DNA of 62,907 nt from Chlorobaculum thiosulfatiphilum. GTDB lineage: Bacteria > Bacteroidota > Chlorobiia > Chlorobiales > Chlorobiaceae. The notes under the pieces were generated by a model. It made no database searches. It was given only the letters and a program-made list of their open reading frames with translations, and was not told the origin of the DNA. Location: NCBI RefSeq assembly GCF_006265165.1, contig NZ_VDCH01000012.1:1-62907 (forward strand), read 5' to 3'. The translations under genes and the position numbers were made by a program. Below are positions 53,008 to 62,407 of the stretch, piece by piece. Every line of letters starts with the position of its first letter. Within the stretch, counting starts at the first letter, position 1.

Positions 53008-54750
53008 TTACCGCGCGGCCTCCTCTACGCTCCGGCGATCTTTGTTGCTGTTGAGCGCGCCGAGCAACTCCTTGTCGCGGTTGTAGATGTCGTCCCTGAA
53101 ACTGACCTTGCCGCCATCGGCGAAGGCTGTCTGGTACAGGAAAAAAACCGGCACCTTGACCGGAATCGGCACCGTGCGCGTCCTGCCGGTGTTGATCGCC
53201 GCCTGGATCTTTGGCAGGCTCCACGTTTCCGGATTGCGGAGCAGAAGCTCGGCAAGCTCGAAAGGCCGGTCAACCCTGACGCATCCATGGCTGTAGGCCC
53301 TGCGGGCTCTTTCGAAGAGCGGCTTGGTTGGGGTGTCGTGCATATAAACCGTGAAACGGTTCGGCATATTGAACTTGATCCTGCCAAGCGACCCGTCGTC
53401 TCCGGAAGCTTGAACCAGCCGGTAAGGAAACCCGCCTTTGCTGTACTGCGACCAGTTGACCCGGTTGGGATCGACCGGCTTTCCTTTGCTGTCCACGATA
53501 GTCAACCGGTGCTTGTCGAGATAGCCGACATCTTTCCTGATGGCGGGAATGGCCTCCTTGACAAGAATACCCGAAGGAATCACCCACTGGGGATTGTAGA
53601 TGACGGATTGAATCTGAGCGCTAAACACCGGCGTCTGCGTTTCAGGCTTTCCGACGATGACCCGCGAGTTCCAGCGAACGACGTTGTCCTGCACATATTC
53701 GACCGAGAACGCCGGAATGTTCACCATCACGTAGGTCCGGCCAAATATTTTGGAGTGCCAGCGCTCGCGCTCCAGATTGACGCGAATCTGATCGGCGCGC
53801 AACTCAGCCGGATAGTTCATCGCATTGAGGGTCTCGATGCCGATGACGCCATCGACCGAGAGACCGTGCCCTTGCTGGAAGGCCTTCACGGCATCGAACA
53901 GCTCCTGGGTATAAACCTGGGCGGGAGGAATGGGCGGCGCGGGCGCGACGCCGGAGGCCGAGGAATCGGCGGGCAAGGCATTGGTCTTCGCCAGCGGCGC
54001 GTCCGCCGAAAGATCGCCCGACAGGATGAGGCGCTGGCGGATCAGCGGCATACGTCTATCGACCTGGCCGACCTTTTCAATCTGCGGCCCCTGATATACC
54101 GATTGCCATCCGCCTTCGCCGACGACCTTGCGGTAGCTCGCAAGTGCTTTGCGCAATGGCAAATACCCTGGTGACGATCTCCGCAGAGACGAAATCATCT
54201 CGGGAAACTTGCCGCCCATGACCGCCATCATCAGCGACTGGTCATGGTTCACGCCGGGCTTTGGGGCGGGAATGTTCCAGTTCGGATCGAGCGACCTGGG
54301 CATAACCTTGCCTAAACGCATGTGCGAGAGCAGCGAGAAGATGGCATCGGTCATCAACAGGTCAGCCCGCGCCTTCAACGCAGGCGATTCGGGTGGATTT
54401 TGCGCAAAATCCCTGATTTCATCGTAATGATAATCGGAGGGCTTAAGCCCGTCATCGACGGATTCAGCGATAACCTCCACAAGACGCTTGATGGCATTTC
54501 GATTTGTCCAGGCAACGCGATAATCCAGCACCCGGTAAAAACGCTGCAACTGCCCGTCAATCTCAAGCCGGCTTGAAGAGGAAGAAGCATCCAGACGGTC
54601 GAGACGGTCGAGATAACTCTTCAGATGCGTCCTGACAGTCTGGTCAGGAAGTTCAAGGTTTCCGGCGCTTTCGGCTGCATAAACCTGAACCGACGATACA
54701 CTGATGATAACCGGCATCAGCGCCAAGCAGAGCAATATTAAAGGAGCCAT
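53008..54750 (-). CDS. L,D-transpeptidase, YcbB-like
   Basis: Periplasmic peptidoglycan cross-linking enzyme. The protein has 580 residues from ATG 54750, where a signal peptide begins (MAPLILLCLALMPVIISV); an upstream open frame overlaps the preceding gene. Order: scaffold (about 60-250), peptidoglycan-binding domain (AVKAFQQGHGLSVDGVIGIE), then the YkuD catalytic domain with YSHGCVRVDRPFELA, whose Cys is the nucleophile. The order matches the large YcbB type. It follows the smaller L,D-transpeptidase-like gene by 13 bases. Confidence 0.9.
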   Translation of the reverse strand: MAPLILLCLALMPVIISVSSVQVYAAESAGNLELPDQTVRTHLKSYLDRLDRLDASSSSSRLEIDGQLQRFYRVLDYRVAWTNRNAIKRLVEVIAESVDDGLKPSDYHYDEIRDFAQNPPESPALKARADLLMTDAIFSLLSHMRLGKVMPRSLDPNWNIPAPKPGVNHDQSLMMAVMGGKFPEMISSLRRSSPGYLPLRKALASYRKVVGEGGWQSVYQGPQIEKVGQVDRRMPLIRQRLILSGDLSADAPLAKTNALPADSSASGVAPAPPIPPAQVYTQELFDAVKAFQQGHGLSVDGVIGIETLNAMNYPAELRADQIRVNLERERWHSKIFGRTYVMVNIPAFSVEYVQDNVVRWNSRVIVGKPETQTPVFSAQIQSVIYNPQWVIPSGILVKEAIPAIRKDVGYLDKHRLTIVDSKGKPVDPNRVNWSQYSKGGFPYRLVQASGDDGSLGRIKFNMPNRFTVYMHDTPTKPLFERARRAYSHGCVRVDRPFELAELLLRNPETWSLPKIQAAINTGRTRTVPIPVKVPVFFLYQTAFADGGKVSFRDDIYNRDKELLGALNSNKDRRSVEEAAR

Positions 54751-54763
54751 CGATATATTTAAC

Positions 54764-55495
54764 TTATGCAGGATTTTGCCTCTTCCCGCCGCCAAGCGCA
54801 AGTTCGGGATTGAGTACAACAGAGCGGGAAGCATAGTCCTCCCCTTTATGATAAATGAAAAGGCAGGTGCCATCCTTGATCAGATCGATCAACTCTTGGC
54901 ACTGATCCATCGACAGTGCAGGGCACCCAAGGCTGCGGCCCAGACGGCCGTTTTGCCGGATGTAATCTTCGGAAACGTAATCCGCGCCGTGAATCACGAT
55001 GCTCCTCGTCTCCGCCCTGTCGTTGATCCCCTGGTCGAGCCCCTTCAGCACAAGGGAGTAACCGTTATTGCCGGTATAGGTGTTCTCGGTCAAATAGAAC
55101 CCGAGGCTGCTTTTGTTCGAGCCTGGCTTGTTGGAAAAGCTGGTCGCCAGGACATCGCCGCTTCCCCTGCCGTGGGCGACAAGAGCGGCATGAAGCACCG
55201 TGCCGCTATTGATATCGATGATATAGAGACGCTTCTGATCCGAAGGTTTGTTGAAATCGATGAGGGTGATGAGACCTTCGTGGCGGATAAGTCCCTGGCG
55301 TTTGAGGTTGGAGTAACCTTGCAGGGCGAGCTGAAGCGCTCGTGGATCGATATCGCTGTTCTGCTCGATGGCGTTGAATACCGAAGAGACCCGCCGGTGC
55401 ATCGGCTGGTCTTCGAGGGTGATGGATTTGCTGGTCACGGGCAGAGCCATGATCAGCATCAGGGAAAGGGCAATTCCTCTTTTTTTCATAGACAT
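54764..55495 (-). CDS. Murein L,D-transpeptidase family protein (YkuD_2)
   Basis: A 243-residue exported protein of the YkuD_2 group. A signal peptide (MKKRGIALSLMLIMALPVTS; ATG at 55489 or 55495) is followed by LYIIDINSGTVLHAALVAHGRGSG, VIHGADYVSE and SLGCPAL, the variant catalytic motif with HG and Cys. The last residues are Gly/Lys-rich. Operon with the YcbB-like gene, so both probably remodel the wall. Confidence 0.88.
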   Translation of the reverse strand: MSMKKRGIALSLMLIMALPVTSKSITLEDQPMHRRVSSVFNAIEQNSDIDPRALQLALQGYSNLKRQGLIRHEGLITLIDFNKPSDQKRLYIIDINSGTVLHAALVAHGRGSGDVLATSFSNKPGSNKSSLGFYLTENTYTGNNGYSLVLKGLDQGINDRAETRSIVIHGADYVSEDYIRQNGRLGRSLGCPALSMDQCQELIDLIKDGTCLFIYHKGEDYASRSVVLNPELALGGGKRQNPA

Positions 55496-55723
55496 GCTCC
55501 TCTTAGCGCGGTCAGAGTTCCCGCGTCATGGTGATCGTTCAGTCATTTCACGCAGCCGGCGACTTTCGGACAGGAAAGGAAGAATTGGTTCAAGCCCCTG
55601 TACAATAGCCGCGCCGGAGAGTCCGGCAGGCTTTTATTATAAAATCCCGTAAAGATAACCCTTTTTTCGTTGAGGCAAAACCTTGCGGCAAGCGCGCTAC
55701 CGCATCGACGTAATGAGCGGCGT

Positions 55724-56314
55724 TCAGCGCCCGACCTCCAGATGGCTCTGGAAGCGCACCTCCGCGCCAGCGATGCGTGAATTCAGGCGGATTCGCTGCC
55801 GGGCGGGCCAGTAGCTGAACATGAGAATGGTCAGCGACTCCCACATCGACACCCACGCCGCGATGGTCACCCCCTCGACGAGCACCCGCTCGTAAACGAG
55901 TCGCGCGGAAACTGAAGTCATGCCCCCGCCAAACCTTAATGAAAGGAAAAGCAGCACCATGCCGCCAAAAAGAAAGAGCAGGGATTTTCTCAGTTGCCGC
56001 CGCGTCGAGGCCGTGATCAGCTCCTGCTGGTAGATGAAAAATTGCCTCAGGCTGCTCCTGATGCGCTCCTGAAACTCCCCGGAAGGGATAGAATCGAGCG
56101 TGATGCGGATGATGAAATCGACCCGCCCGATTTCGCGAACGCAGTCGATCAGGTAGGCGGCCAGCTCTTCGTCGAGGTCCTTGCGGTGAAAGGGAGCCTG
56201 CTTGTCGAAATCCTCGTACAGCTCCTCCACTTTCGAAGCATAGACATCGATGACGACGCGCCCGTCGTCCAGCCTGTCGTACCGCTCGAGAATATCCTTT
56301 TTCATAGCCATCAC
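55724..56314 (-). CDS. Membrane protein of unknown function
   Basis: A 196-residue protein: a mostly charged N-terminal half with repeated acidic stretches (VEELYEDFDKQ, DLDEELAAYLIDCV), then two membrane helices (about 108-125 and 145-170) and a cytoplasmic tail. Start could be ATG 56305. Not recognised. It lies about 80 bases from the SIMPL gene on the same strand. Confidence 0.55.
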   Translation of the reverse strand: MMAMKKDILERYDRLDDGRVVIDVYASKVEELYEDFDKQAPFHRKDLDEELAAYLIDCVREIGRVDFIIRITLDSIPSGEFQERIRSSLRQFFIYQQELITASTRRQLRKSLLFLFGGMVLLFLSLRFGGGMTSVSARLVYERVLVEGVTIAAWVSMWESLTILMFSYWPARQRIRLNSRIAGAEVRFQSHLEVGR

Positions 56315-56396
56315 GCATCATGGTCATGGGAACAGATGCCGAAGATCGCGCCGAACGTGCGCGGGCCTCAGCCTGAGACCCTTGCTCCTCGCGCCC

Positions 56397-57131
56397 CTAC
56401 TTCCCGCTCGCCGGGACAAACTGCCAGCGGGAGCTGACCGACACCGTGAGCTTCTGCTCGCCCGGCTCGACGTCGGTAGGCATCGGAGCCGCCTTGAATC
56501 CTTCGGCCATCGCGGCGCGCATCACGGGATAGTCGGACTGCGGCTGGCCGTACTGAAGCTCCAGAGGCTGGCCGAGACGCCCGCCCGCGGCCCTCGCCAT
56601 AACCTCGGCGTCATACTTCGCGCTCTTCACGGCATTTTCCAGCGCCTGCGTGCGGAGATTCTCGAACTGCGAGGAGGAGTAGCTGAGCCCATCGACCGTC
56701 CCCGCGCCCGCGCCGACCACCGCGTCGATCGCGCCGCCAAGCTTGCCGAGATCACGCACCACGACCCTGACGACATGGCGGGCCTTGTAGCCTTTGAACA
56801 CCCTCTTGCCGTTTGCACTGTTCCACTCCCACTCGGGACTCACCGTGTAACTCGCCGACGAAGCGTCGGCAGCGGGAATTCCAGCCTTGCGCAACGCCTG
56901 CTGAAGCGAACCCCAGAGCGTCGCGACCTTCGAGGCGGCTTTGGCCGCATCCTTGTCCGTCGCCTCGACCGTTGTCGAAAACTCGGCGGTATCGGGATCG
57001 TACGTTACCGTGCTCGACACCGAAACCGAAATGCCGGTTTCGCCCGCCCGAAGCGACGTGGCGGGAAGTGCGCAACCGAGCAGCGCCACGGCCATGATCG
57101 TCACTTTCCGGAAACCAGAATATCCTTTCAT
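56397..57131 (-). CDS. SIMPL/DUF541 domain protein
   Basis: A 244-residue exported protein with a signal peptide (VTIMAVALLGCALPATSLRAG). The SIMPL domain shows VSVSSTVTYDPDTAEFSTTVEATDKDAAKA at its start and ALENAVKSAKYDAEVMARAAGG in the second half. Members form periplasmic beta-rich oligomers; function unknown, possibly stress-related. Cysteines are absent in the mature part. Confidence 0.87.
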   Translation of the reverse strand: MKGYSGFRKVTIMAVALLGCALPATSLRAGETGISVSVSSTVTYDPDTAEFSTTVEATDKDAAKAASKVATLWGSLQQALRKAGIPAADASSASYTVSPEWEWNSANGKRVFKGYKARHVVRVVVRDLGKLGGAIDAVVGAGAGTVDGLSYSSSQFENLRTQALENAVKSAKYDAEVMARAAGGRLGQPLELQYGQPQSDYPVMRAAMAEGFKAAPMPTDVEPGEQKLTVSVSSRWQFVPASGK

Positions 57132-57197
57132 ATCACTCTCCTAACTGATCGTTGAAAAACAAAGCATGACAAAAGATAACACCGTCCTCCGGAAAGC

Positions 57198-57851
57198 TCA
57201 AGCCTGCGCCTCGGCGAGGCAAAAGCGCTGAGTGCTGAACTTGCAGAGAAATGCCGCCACCGAGCCGTCATGGCGCACGACCATCACCGCGCCATCCTGC
57301 CACGGGCCATTCTCCGCCGCCCAGCGGCTGTCGGGCGGATCGCCCTGGTTCTGGTGAATATTGTGCACCCCCTTGCCATTGCGGAACGGCTCGCCAAAGA
57401 CAAAGATTCTCCGGGCCTGCTTGAGCAGGGCTTCGAGGTCGCGAAAGGCGTGATACCCCGTGCCGTATTTCCAGGCCTCTTTGGCGACTTCGACGCTCTC
57501 GCCGCTCTCGACGCCGCTGGCATGGTTCGCGTGAACGCACTCCGCCGACGGGCCAAGCGCCGGACTGCGGTAGTAGTCGAGCGAACTGGAGCCTTCCGAC
57601 ATGGCAAGCTCATGCCAGCCATCGCGGAACGAAGTCACTTCGCCGACCTCTTCGGGCGCGAGTTCGACCACCTTCCACTGAAGCCCGTCCCGCCGGTGCT
57701 TGCTGTCCAGATCGACCGCGCAGGGATAGACCCCTTTCGGCGTCCGGACAAAGAGGTTGCAATGATAGTAATGAGAATCATCCTGCCGCTTGTCGCAGGC
57801 ATACCGTGAAAGTCTGCCGACAAGAACGCCATATCCGTCGAACAAAGGCAT
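57198..57851 (-). CDS. DUF2278 family protein
   Basis: A 217-residue soluble protein starting MPLFDGYGVLVGRLSRY at ATG 57851; the longer frame to 57941 only crosses repeat DNA. Family motifs: HYYHCNLFVRTPKGVYPCAVDLDSK, YHAFRDLEALLKQ, HNIHQNQGDP, and GAVMVVRHDGSVAAFLCKF. Function unproven (YukJ-like). The 120-bp element at 57893-58012 sits between it and transketolase. Confidence 0.85.
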   Translation of the reverse strand: MPLFDGYGVLVGRLSRYACDKRQDDSHYYHCNLFVRTPKGVYPCAVDLDSKHRRDGLQWKVVELAPEEVGEVTSFRDGWHELAMSEGSSSLDYYRSPALGPSAECVHANHASGVESGESVEVAKEAWKYGTGYHAFRDLEALLKQARRIFVFGEPFRNGKGVHNIHQNQGDPPDSRWAAENGPWQDGAVMVVRHDGSVAAFLCKFSTQRFCLAEAQA

Positions 57852-57892
57852 GGGCGAAGGGATTGAGTTGGAAACGCTGTTGTGTTTTCGTT

Positions 57893-58012
57893 TGTCATTC
57901 TGAACGAAGAGAAGAATGCAGTTTTCCGAGATCAGCAACAAGGTGATGATTTATAGCACCTTACGAGACCTCTCTGGATTCTTCGCCCGACGGCATCGGG
58001 TTCAGAATGACA
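57893..58012. mobile_element. 120-bp element with 13-bp inverted ends, copy 2
   Basis: TGTCATTCTGAAC at the left end and the exact complement at the right, same length and similar inner parts (GAAGAATGCAG, TCTGGATTCTTCGCCC) as the copy at 52254-52373. It fills most of the gap between DUF2278 and transketolase. Confidence 0.75.
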
Positions 58013-58202
58013 GAAGACGTAAACAGATCGTCAAAAAACCGATTTCGACTATGAGACAACTTTTATTAACAAGTTAGACTTCCTGAGGTTACCTGCCAAA
58101 CAGGAGAACATAACCGGCTGTTCCGTTTTTTGTGATAACTGCCGACAGTTTATACTTTGAAAAAAAGCTACTCATTCTTCCAACTCCCGAAACGATCCGA
58201 TT

Positions 58203-60227
58203 ATGACCCGCACCCGCTCCATCGATGAAGAGGCCGTCGCCACCATCAGGCTTCTGGCGGTCGATATGGTTGAAAAAGCCCGCTCCGGCCACCCCGGCCT
58301 GCCGCTCGGCGCGGCTCCGATGGCTTACACGCTGTTCACGAAAATCATGCATTTCAACCCCGCCAATCCGGAGTGGCCGAACCGCGACCGCTTCGTGCTC
58401 TCGGCGGGCCATGGCTCGGCGCTGCTCTACGCCATGCTGCACCTGTGCGGCTACGGCCTCGGCATGGAGGAGCTGAAGCAGTTCCGCCAACTCGGCAGCC
58501 GTACGCCGGGCCACCCGGAGTACGGCCACGCGCCCGGCGTCGAGACCACCACCGGCCCGCTCGGCCAGGGACTCGCCACCGCCGTTGGCATGGCCGCCGC
58601 CGAACGCTTCCTCGCCGCCAGGCTCAACACGCCGGAGCGCACGCTCATCGACCACTTCACCTACGTCATTTGCAGCGACGGCGATTTGATGGAGGGCGTC
58701 AGCTCCGAAGCCTCCTCGCTGGCGGGCCACCTCAGGCTCGGGCGGCTCATCTGCCTGTACGACAGCAACCACATCAGCATCGAAGGTTCGACAGCTCTCT
58801 GCTTCACGGAGGATGTCGCCCGCCGCTACGAGGCGTACGGCTGGCACGTCATTTCGCACATCGACGGCAACGATCTCGCCGCCATCGAGCGAGCCGTGCG
58901 CGACGCGCAGGAGATCGACGACCGACCATCGATGATAATCGTCAATACGACGATAGGCTACGGCAGTCCGCACAAGCAGGGCACCGCCTCGGCGCACGGC
59001 GAGCCGCTCGGCCCGGACGAGACGAAGCTGGTCAAGCGGGCGTTCGGCTTTCCGGAGGATGAATCGTTCGTCGTGCCGGAAGCGGTGTACGCCCACTTCC
59101 GCGAGCTGGCCAAGCGCGGCGCGGCGCGCGAAGCCGAATGGCGGACGCAATGGCAGGCGTTCGAGCGCGACGAGCCTGCGCTGGCGGCGGCGATCAACGA
59201 ACTGCTCGCGGGGCGCTTTCCGGATGCGTGGCTGCCCGATCTTCCGGAGTTCACGGCGGGCGAAAAGCTCGCCACGCGGCAGGCGTCGAAAAGCGTACTT
59301 GCAAAGATTGCCGAAAAAGCGCCGCTGCTGGCGGGCGGCTCGGCTGACCTGGCCCCATCGACCGGCACACTGTACGGTGGCTCCTGCGACTTCGAGGCGG
59401 GAAGCTACGGATGCTCGACCTTTCACTTCGGCGTGAGGGAGCACGCGATGGGCGCAATCGTCAACGGCATGGCGCTGTCGAAAATGATGATCCCCTACGG
59501 CGCGACCTTCCTCATCTTCGCCGACTACATGAAGCCCGCGTTGCGCATCGCCGCCCTGATGCAGTCGCCATCGCTCTTCATCTTCACCCACGACAGCATC
59601 GGCCTCGGCGAGGACGGCCCGACCCACCAGCCCATTGAGCAGCTCGCGATGCTCCGCGCCATGCCGGGCTTTGACGTGTATCGCCCGGCGGACGCGAACG
59701 AAACGGCGGCGGCGTGGCTGCTCGCGCTGAAACGCCGCAAACCGGCGGCGCTCGTGCTGACGCGCCAGAACCTGCCGGTGCTGAGCGACGCGGACGGACG
59801 CATCCGCGACGACGTAGCCAAAGGCGGCTATGTGCTGGCGGATTGGGCGGATACAGACGATGCGGACGCCCGCCGGATCATCATCGTGGCGACAGGCTCC
59901 GAGGTGCATCCCGCGCTCGAAGCCAAAGCGCTGATCGAAGCGCGGGGTTACGCCGTTCGGGTGGTCTCGATGCCGTCGCGTGAGCTGTTCGCCGAGCAAT
60001 TGCCGGAGTATCGCGCCGCCGTGCTGCCTCCGACGATTCGGACGCGCATCGTCGTCGAAGCCGCCGCGACCTTCGGCTGGCGCGACATTTCGGGCAACGG
60101 CGGCGCGGTAATCGGCCTCGACCGCTTCGGCATGTCGGCCCCCGGCTCGCAGGTGCTGGAACACTTCGGCTTCACCGCCGCCAACATCGCCGCAAAAGCT
60201 CTCGAACTCTTCACCGAATCACGATGA
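58203..60227 (+). CDS. tkt: Transketolase
   Basis: Thiamine-diphosphate enzyme moving two-carbon ketol units between sugar phosphates, here in the pentose-phosphate pathway. The protein has 674 residues. N-terminal domain: RSGHPGLPLGAAPM and CSDGDLMEGVSSEA (cofactor-binding GDG-type loop, with DSNHISIEG). Middle domain: FHFGVREHAMGAIVNG and SIGLGEDGPTHQPIEQL with the catalytic His and Glu. A normal C-terminal domain. Its stop overlaps the pgl start by four bases (ATGA), so both are coupled. Confidence 0.95.
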   Translation: MTRTRSIDEEAVATIRLLAVDMVEKARSGHPGLPLGAAPMAYTLFTKIMHFNPANPEWPNRDRFVLSAGHGSALLYAMLHLCGYGLGMEELKQFRQLGSRTPGHPEYGHAPGVETTTGPLGQGLATAVGMAAAERFLAARLNTPERTLIDHFTYVICSDGDLMEGVSSEASSLAGHLRLGRLICLYDSNHISIEGSTALCFTEDVARRYEAYGWHVISHIDGNDLAAIERAVRDAQEIDDRPSMIIVNTTIGYGSPHKQGTASAHGEPLGPDETKLVKRAFGFPEDESFVVPEAVYAHFRELAKRGAAREAEWRTQWQAFERDEPALAAAINELLAGRFPDAWLPDLPEFTAGEKLATRQASKSVLAKIAEKAPLLAGGSADLAPSTGTLYGGSCDFEAGSYGCSTFHFGVREHAMGAIVNGMALSKMMIPYGATFLIFADYMKPALRIAALMQSPSLFIFTHDSIGLGEDGPTHQPIEQLAMLRAMPGFDVYRPADANETAAAWLLALKRRKPAALVLTRQNLPVLSDADGRIRDDVAKGGYVLADWADTDDADARRIIIVATGSEVHPALEAKALIEARGYAVRVVSMPSRELFAEQLPEYRAAVLPPTIRTRIVVEAAATFGWRDISGNGGAVIGLDRFGMSAPGSQVLEHFGFTAANIAAKALELFTESR

Positions 60228-61015
60228 CCCACTGGATCAGCGAACCACTCGACGCGCTTCTCGAAAAGGCGGTCGCCTTCATCACCGACACGGCCTACCG
60301 CGCAGTCGCCGAGCGTGACCGCTTTACACTGGTGCTCTCGGGCGGCAACACCCCGCGAGCGCTGCACCAAAAGCTCGCCGAAGGGATCAGCGAGGAGCGC
60401 TACCGCGAACTCGGCTACAAGCTGCCCGTCGAGGTGCGCCGCTGCACCCGCGATCCGGAAAGGATCGTCCCGCCCTGGGCGCACACCCTGCTCTTCCAGG
60501 GCGACGAGCGCTACGTGCCGCCGAGCCACCCCGACAGCAATTACGGCATGGCCCGCGAAACGCTCTTACGCCAAGTCTGCATCAAACCGGCGAACGTCCA
60601 CCGGATGCCAACCGAATCGGGCAACCCACAGGCGGACGCCCGCAGCTACGAATCGCTGCTCCGGGGCCTGTTCCGCAAACACGCCAACGACGAGGCCCCG
60701 CCCTCGTTCGATCTCATCCTCCTCGGCCTCGGCGACGACGGCCACACCGCCTCACTTTTTCCAGGCGACGAGAAGTCGCTCGACGAAAAGGAACGCTGGG
60801 TAATCGCCGTCGACGCCCCCAACGGCAAACCACCCGGCACGAGGCTGACGCTGACGCTGCCAGTCATCAACGAAGCCGCCAACGTCCTCTTCCTCATCCC
60901 ATCGTCACGCTACGAGCTTGCCCGCTCGATCAGCAACGGCGAAAAGCCGGAGCTGCCGGCAGGGATGGTGAAGCCGAGGAGTGGCGAGGTGTGGTGGTTT
61001 GTGGAGGGGGAGTAG
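60224..61015 (+). CDS. pgl: 6-Phosphogluconolactonase
   Basis: Hydrolyses 6-phosphogluconolactone in the oxidative pentose-phosphate pathway. The protein has 263 residues, DevB type, with LVLSGGNTPRALHQKL, LFQGDERYVPPSHPDSNYGM, and GLGDDGHTASLFPG. Its start overlaps the transketolase stop by four bases. No dehydrogenase genes (zwf, gnd) are near, so how complete the oxidative branch is cannot be told from here. Confidence 0.94.
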   Translation: MTHWISEPLDALLEKAVAFITDTAYRAVAERDRFTLVLSGGNTPRALHQKLAEGISEERYRELGYKLPVEVRRCTRDPERIVPPWAHTLLFQGDERYVPPSHPDSNYGMARETLLRQVCIKPANVHRMPTESGNPQADARSYESLLRGLFRKHANDEAPPSFDLILLGLGDDGHTASLFPGDEKSLDEKERWVIAVDAPNGKPPGTRLTLTLPVINEAANVLFLIPSSRYELARSISNGEKPELPAGMVKPRSGEVWWFVEGE

Positions 61016-61110
61016 CTCGTTCTTTTGTATGGAGTAAAATAATGTGTAAGTTTCGTCTTGTAAATTGTATTTACCGATGTCGCTGATGAACCATGAAACT
61101 GTGACTACTT

Positions 61111-61341
61111 ATGCAATTGACGATTACACTACCGGATATTCTCCCTGATCAGGTCACAAGGGTTATGACCAAAGTCAGGGAATTTTTCGCTCAGGAAGGG
61201 ATTCCTGTAGAGATCAAGCCTGATGCGCCCAAAGGTGATTCCTGGGATAATCTGAACATCGAAGATATTGCCGTTGACACCGGAATAACCGATTTCGCCG
61301 AAAATCACGATCATTATCTCTACGGAACACCGAAGCGATGA
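61111..61341 (+). CDS. Antitoxin-like protein, partner of a PIN toxin
   Basis: A 76-residue protein I do not recognise by family: MQLTITLPDILPDQVTRVM at the start and an acidic tail (DFAENHDHYLYGTPK). It is coupled to the PIN gene by a four-base overlap (ATGA), which is the main reason for the call. Confidence 0.7.
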   Translation: MQLTITLPDILPDQVTRVMTKVREFFAQEGIPVEIKPDAPKGDSWDNLNIEDIAVDTGITDFAENHDHYLYGTPKR

Positions 61342-61754
61342 ACAATCAAGTGTTTGTCGATACCTCGGCATTGATCGCCATTGGCAACAAGCGAGATGCT
61401 TTTCATTCCCAAGCAATTGAGGTTAATGACCGCTTGGTGAGGTCGAACAGTTTTTTTGTCACTTCAAATGCAGTTTTACTTGAATTTGGAAATGCCTTCA
61501 GCACGGTCAATCTGAAGCCGTTTTCAATCAGATTGATTGATGCCGTAATGCAGTCAAAAAAGTGGAAAAGTATCGTTGTTGATGAAAATATTATGAACAG
61601 GGGTTTTGCTTTATACAGGCAGATGGCAGATAAAGATTGGGGATTTGTAGATTGCACAAGCATTGTGCTGGCAAAATCTCTGGGAATACAAGACGTTTTC
61701 AGCACCGATCATCACTTTGAGCAGGCCGGGTTAAATATTTTGTTGAAAAGGTAA
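61338..61754 (+). CDS. PIN-domain toxin (VapC family)
   Basis: A 138-residue PIN-domain RNase toxin. Acidic residues of the active site: FVDTSALIAIGN, FFVTSNAVLLEFGNA, WGFVDCTSIVLAKSLG and FSTDHHFEQAG. Lower GC than transketolase but close to its antitoxin. A different branch from the toxin at 48642-49076. Confidence 0.9.
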   Translation: MNNQVFVDTSALIAIGNKRDAFHSQAIEVNDRLVRSNSFFVTSNAVLLEFGNAFSTVNLKPFSIRLIDAVMQSKKWKSIVVDENIMNRGFALYRQMADKDWGFVDCTSIVLAKSLGIQDVFSTDHHFEQAGLNILLKR

Positions 61755-61817
61755 ACGTTACTTAGATTATCTTGAAACTCATAGAGATATTAAGCCTGAC
61801 AACTAACTCTTAAAAAA

Positions 61818-62297
61818 ATGAATTTACCTGAAATTATATATAAATCTGTAGATAAACTGATCTTACCAATATTGGGAATATTTGTGCCGAAAGATGCGAT
61901 TTCTCGATGTCTCGAAAAAGAAAGTGAGTTCTTTGGAGAAGGTAAAATAAAATATTTAATAGCACTCATAGGAACCGTTAATGAAAGAGCGTCAACAATG
62001 GTTGGTCATTTATCTATTATGCTCGCCCTATGCATCTTCTACCTTCAAACACACAAGACATATAACGCCAGCTTAATTGTTGTTTCAATTGATGTTTTTG
62101 TTTATATCATATTAGTTATCCTGACTGTGCGTTGCTTAAGAAGCATCGGATTAGATAAAGATTATAATGATTTGGCTTCGTATATAGAGCACGCCGAAAA
62201 TGAATTGGTCACAAAATACAGCATCATGCAGTTTGTAAACTCAGTCACTATTTTGGCGACAGTATTTTTAGTTATAAGCTTTATTTTTTCTATTTAA
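61818..62297 (+). CDS. Small membrane protein, possible defence effector
   Basis: A 159-residue AT-rich gene. The protein has a cytoplasmic N-terminus with a charged helix, then three hydrophobic helices (about 62-76, 83-103 and 135-158) with a charged segment between the last two (DLASYIEHAENELVTKY). The NERASTMVGHLSIML helix recalls membrane effectors of cyclic-nucleotide defence systems (DUF5706/Pycsar-TM type), but I see no cyclase, so this is a guess. It is followed by another membrane protein gene. Confidence 0.45.
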   Translation: MNLPEIIYKSVDKLILPILGIFVPKDAISRCLEKESEFFGEGKIKYLIALIGTVNERASTMVGHLSIMLALCIFYLQTHKTYNASLIVVSIDVFVYIILVILTVRCLRSIGLDKDYNDLASYIEHAENELVTKYSIMQFVNSVTILATVFLVISFIFSI

Positions 62298-62407
62298 CAA
62301 CAAATTCTATGCGTAGAACTACTCAGTCATCGAAAATTATTTGATTATGTATTACAGTATCTCTTAGCTTATTAAACAGCTATTTTGCAACTAAATATAG
62401 CAACATC

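Noticed and set aside
57852-57941. N-terminal extension of the DUF2278 gene
   Set aside because: The added codons are the 120-bp mobile repeat; the conserved start is MPLFDGYG at 57851.
58089-60164. 691-codon open frame antisense to transketolase
   Set aside because: Arg-rich low-complexity product; transketolase on the plus strand is certain.
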